A stretch of 15,623 nucleotides of DNA from JAPUDQ01 sp964538665 (GTDB lineage: Bacteria; Patescibacteriota; Saccharimonadia; Saccharimonadales; Saccharimonadaceae). Shown piece by piece: positions 13,502 to 15,623 of the stretch (its first letter is position 1; each line of letters starts with the position of its first letter). The notes beneath the pieces are model-generated. The model did no database searches, was not told the origin of the DNA, and saw nothing but the letters and a program-made list of their open reading frames with translations. The stretch lies in NCBI GenBank assembly GCA_964538665.1, contig CAZIEB010000020.1, positions 1 through 15,623 of the forward strand, read 5' to 3'. Made by a program: the position numbers and the translations under genes.

Positions 13502-13510
13502 ACAATACTG

Positions 13511-13539
13511 TTGATATAGAGTAAATTTTGTGATATCAT
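13511..13539 (+). promoter_or_regulatory. Promoter of the small membrane protein at 13568
   Basis: TTGATA (13511-13516), 17-nt spacer and TATCAT (13534-13539), with TGA just before the -10. It predicts a leader of about 22 nt containing GGGAG (13556-13560), seven bases before the ATG. Confidence 0.5.
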
Positions 13540-13567
13540 AGAGTTTACTATAAACGGGAGTTGGTTG

Positions 13568-13936
13568 ATGTCCACCGCAGCCAAAACAATAATTGGTAGT
13601 TTTATAACAGTAGTTATCGTGTCGCAGCCTATTGTATTTACTGCGATTTTTACATTTTTTTTCACTGGCAGCGTGCCAGGTACCGACATCACGTTGCCGT
13701 TTTGGGCGATGACATTGGTGCTGTGTTCCATCGGCTATATCGCTATCAAATGGCTGACCAAAGACACCCTATACATTGGTGACACCGCCCATCATCAGCA
13801 GCAAGCCAAAGCGGAAGCGAGAGCATACGTACTGCAACATGTCGCTCGATCTCGCACCAAGACAGTGACCGCCCTTCCAAAATCTCCTCAGACAAAACGC
13901 CGCAAGCGTGCCTACCAAACTGCGCCTTCTAGCTAA
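13568..13936 (+). CDS. Unrecognised small membrane protein with basic tail
   Basis: I do not recognise a family. The 122-aa product has two hydrophobic segments (about 7-31 and 44-63) and then a soluble, basic tail rich in Ala, Gln, Arg, Lys and Thr (about 72-122, including KRRKRA) that probably faces the cytoplasm and may touch nucleic acid or acidic lipid. The ATG at 13568 is chosen because GGGAG lies seven bases upstream; TTG directly before it also opens the frame. It has its own promoter. Only three bases separate its stop from that of convergent sbcB, so the transcripts must overlap at the 3' ends. Confidence 0.65.
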   Translation: MSTAAKTIIGSFITVVIVSQPIVFTAIFTFFFTGSVPGTDITLPFWAMTLVLCSIGYIAIKWLTKDTLYIGDTAHHQQQAKAEARAYVLQHVARSRTKTVTALPKSPQTKRRKRAYQTAPSS

Positions 13937-13939
13937 GTT

Positions 13940-15349
13940 TTAGTTTTCTAGCGGGATAATACTTTCGGCCCATAGCCGCAATTCGCTGACGATATATTCA
14001 TCTGCACCAGCCCGCGCAATTCGTTCGACTGCCTCAAGATATGTTGGTAGCGCAGCTTGAATCTTTGCGCTTCGATACGCCTCCCACTGGGTCATTTCAT
14101 CAGCACTCAGGCTCGTCGGAAACTGCCGAGCCTTATAGCGTAGCAATAGGGTGTCGAGACGTGAATCAATAAACTGCGGGTGAAAATCAGCGAGTTCATC
14201 GGCTGTTGCCGCTCGAACTGCACTCATCCGAGGTTTGTCCTTGTCATTAAGAAAATTGTCATACAGCATATGCTCGACATCATTTGCCGGAGCGTAAGGT
14301 TCTCTGAGCTCATAGGCTTCCCTTGCGACGTCAGCAAAACCCTTGTTGGCAACCAGCATGTTGTAATGCTTCGTAATAATCGCCATATCAATACCAAGTC
14401 GTTGCTGTGAGTCCGCATCGAGTACGCCCACGGGGGCAACCGCAGGACATTTATTGTAGCTCAGCTCCTTGATTGGTAGCGCCTGAAAATCCGCATCGGC
14501 TCGCATCGCTCGATCGGCAAATGCGATGGCGCTCAGCTGCTTCGGCGATGCCTGCAAAAACGGGGTTGGATCATAACGCAGATCATAGACCAAGACAGCC
14601 CCCGGCTTGGCCGCAGGTGCCAGCGCGACGGCAATTGTGGTTTTTTCATAGGCGGCGTCATAGCGACCAGAGGTATAGACAAATGGCTTTGGATCATCGA
14701 GATTGACAAGTCCCATGGCTGTACGCTTGTCGCGCATCGTCAGCAGGTAGTCAAATAACTTCGGTTGAGTGGTCTGTAGTAGTTTTGTCAGTCCGATAAG
14801 CGCCTCGACATCACTCAGCGCGTCGTGCGCCTTGGTATGGAGGAGGTTATTCTCTTTTGCAAGCAGTTCTAGCTTGTTGACCGCTTTGCCCTCGGCATCC
14901 GTCGGCCACGATATTCCTTCGGGACGTAGCGCCCGCGTCATGCGCACAACATCGAGCATATCCCATCGACTTCGTCCATCACTCCAAGCCCATTCATACG
15001 GGTCGTAAAAATTTCGCCACAGCGTATGGCGGATAAATTCATCATCAAACCGCACATTGTTGTAGCCAACTGCGATAGTGCCGGGTGTAAAGATTTCTTC
15101 GACCAGCATTTTGCAAAACTGCGATTCTTTGTAGCCATCAGTCCGAGTCTGCTGAGGAGTAATACCTGTCACCGCTATCGCATCGGGGCTCGGCAGGATA
15201 TCGTCACTGAGCTCGACCATGATATTTACCGGCTCACCGATAGGCTCTAACTCCATAGTGGTTCGCTGGCCTGCAAACTGCATAATCCTATCATCGCGCG
15301 CACTGAGTCCGCTCGTCTCAAGATCATAAAAGAAAAATGTATGCGTCAT
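13940..15349 (-). CDS. sbcB: Exodeoxyribonuclease I
   Basis: A 469-aa close match to E. coli exonuclease I (475 aa), a processive 3'-5' single-strand DNA exonuclease of the DEDD family used in recombination and mismatch repair. The exonuclease domain has Exo I FFYDLETSGLS (Asp9, Glu11), the family-typical IMQFAGQRT, Exo II in VGYNNVRFDDEF, and Exo III HDALSDVEAL. Behind it are the SH3-like and C-terminal helical domains (about 200-469). The strong likeness to the proteobacterial enzyme could reflect old transfer or shared CPR ancestry. The ATG at 15349 has no Shine-Dalgarno. TATACT lies 11 bases upstream, between two GTATAC copies, and a terminator isolates it from the region upstream. Confidence 0.93.
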   Translation of the reverse strand: MTHTFFFYDLETSGLSARDDRIMQFAGQRTTMELEPIGEPVNIMVELSDDILPSPDAIAVTGITPQQTRTDGYKESQFCKMLVEEIFTPGTIAVGYNNVRFDDEFIRHTLWRNFYDPYEWAWSDGRSRWDMLDVVRMTRALRPEGISWPTDAEGKAVNKLELLAKENNLLHTKAHDALSDVEALIGLTKLLQTTQPKLFDYLLTMRDKRTAMGLVNLDDPKPFVYTSGRYDAAYEKTTIAVALAPAAKPGAVLVYDLRYDPTPFLQASPKQLSAIAFADRAMRADADFQALPIKELSYNKCPAVAPVGVLDADSQQRLGIDMAIITKHYNMLVANKGFADVAREAYELREPYAPANDVEHMLYDNFLNDKDKPRMSAVRAATADELADFHPQFIDSRLDTLLLRYKARQFPTSLSADEMTQWEAYRSAKIQAALPTYLEAVERIARAGADEYIVSELRLWAESIIPLEN

Positions 15350-15367
15350 GTATACACATTAGTATAC
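15350..15367 (-). promoter_or_regulatory. Paired GTATAC sites and -10 box before sbcB
   Basis: GTATAC at 15350-15355 and again at 15362-15367, six bases apart, touch the sbcB start codon. The second contains TATACT on the minus strand (15366-15361), a likely -10 with a leader of about four or five bases. The arrangement could be a small operator or just A/T-rich promoter sequence. Confidence 0.35.
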
Positions 15368-15370
15368 GTC

Positions 15371-15400
15371 AAAATAAAAAAGACCCTCCACGAAAGAGGG
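15371..15400 (-). terminator. Intrinsic terminator on the minus strand upstream of sbcB
   Basis: Read on the minus strand, CCCTC (15400-15396) pairs with GAGGG (15388-15384) and is followed by TCTTTTTTATTTT. It ends a transcript coming from beyond the window's right edge, just before the sbcB promoter. On the plus strand the stem is not followed by T, so it works in one direction only. Confidence 0.75.
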
Positions 15401-15623
15401 ATGGTACAACGTACCAGGTAGTAAATGTCGCGCACGGCGAAGCGGCTTCGCGCACCGACTAGGTGAACCAGAAGGCGTGTCCCATACGGATCCTTTCTAT
15501 GCTTGATGGCGAACCCGAGTAACGAAGCGTAGTTACCGCGGGGCGGTCTCCAGCAATTCATATACAGCCGCTGGGGCCCCGGAGGCTCATGCTAAGACAT
15601 GGCCGACGACGGGTAGGCTGTAC
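15401..15623 (-). ncRNA. Unclassified structured RNA candidate, cut by window end
   Basis: No plausible protein is encoded here. On the minus strand several strong helices precede the terminator: CGGGGC/GCCCCG (15581-15576 with 15544-15539) enclosing CCAGC/GCTGG; GTAAC/GTTAC around 15535-15518; GCGAAG/CTTCGC with a 3-nt loop (15451-15437); and TGGTAC/GTACCA with a 3-nt loop (15416-15402). I could not match it to RNase P RNA, tmRNA, SRP RNA, 6S RNA or a known riboswitch: the hallmark motifs of the first three are absent. It could also be a structured leader or attenuator of sbcB. The strand rests on the terminator alone. Confidence 0.4.

Noticed and set aside
15391..15416. T-box-like AGGG-TGGTAC string on the plus strand
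   Set aside because: One base is out of place, no Stem I precedes it, and no aminoacyl-tRNA synthetase or amino-acid gene follows. The string is part of the minus-strand terminator and a hairpin.
15608..15621. GGGTAGGCTG on the plus strand, as in RNase P RNA
   Set aside because: The strand disagrees with the terminator, and the universal P4 segments of RNase P RNA are absent from the visible part.
1..15623. CRISPR arrays, insertion sequences, prophage
   Set aside because: No regularly spaced repeats, transposase, integrase or phage structural gene was found; the holin-family name alone does not mean phage.
1..15623. Recoded UGA (Gly) as in SR1 or Gracilibacteria
   Set aside because: TGA serves as the natural stop at proper protein ends (binding protein, holin-like protein) and does not occur inside the conserved frames.

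Overview
The window is bacterial and gene-dense: 14 protein genes on both strands, several with no gap to their neighbour. The suite (short UvrC, UvrA, ExoI-type SbcB, L25/Ctc, a PGPGW-type small membrane protein, few metabolic genes) suggests a member of the Candidate Phyla Radiation, most plausibly Candidatus Saccharibacteria. That placement is inferred from protein character and compactness; no 16S or other marker RNA is present. UGA is used as an ordinary stop, so the Gly-UGA code of SR1/Gracilibacteria does not apply.

Layout. 1-755 has no protein gene. It holds one intact tRNA-Leu(GAG), a terminator behind it, and three partial or degenerate copies of the same tRNA that carry small perfect hairpins. 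From 5385 down to 756 on the minus strand run a CsoR/CstR-type repressor, thioredoxin, uvrC, a 4-TM holin-like membrane protein, secG and a membrane-anchored oligopeptide-binding protein. Divergent from the repressor is an exported rhodanese, which meets trhO (rhodanese-type tRNA hydroxylase) tail to tail with a 23-bp overlap. Next come an ABC exporter (+), rplY/ctc (-), a YqaA/DedA-like VTT membrane protein (+), uvrA (-), a PGPGW membrane protein (+), an unrecognised small membrane protein (+) and sbcB (-). The window ends in an unclassified stretch with strong hairpins whose intrinsic terminator shows minus-strand transcription.

Themes. (1) A compact thiol/persulfide module: the repressor keeps the two sensing cysteines of the CsoR family but has Ser in place of the metal-binding His, as in persulfide-sensing CstR. 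It lies beside rhodanese, trhO and thioredoxin, and a 24-bp palindrome covers both divergent promoters. (2) DNA repair: uvrA, uvrC and sbcB, but no uvrB. (3) Envelope and export: SecG, holin-like protein, binding protein, ABC exporter, VTT and PGPGW proteins. (4) Many genes have a -10 box 6-11 nt before the start codon, often extended with TGN, and no Shine-Dalgarno, which suggests leaderless or very short-leader mRNAs; genes inside operons have strong Shine-Dalgarno sites.

The parts most likely to be new are the tRNA-Leu-derived array at the left end, the CstR-rhodanese-thioredoxin module with its operator, the ABC exporter lacking any ATG/GTG start, and the structured RNA candidate at the right end.
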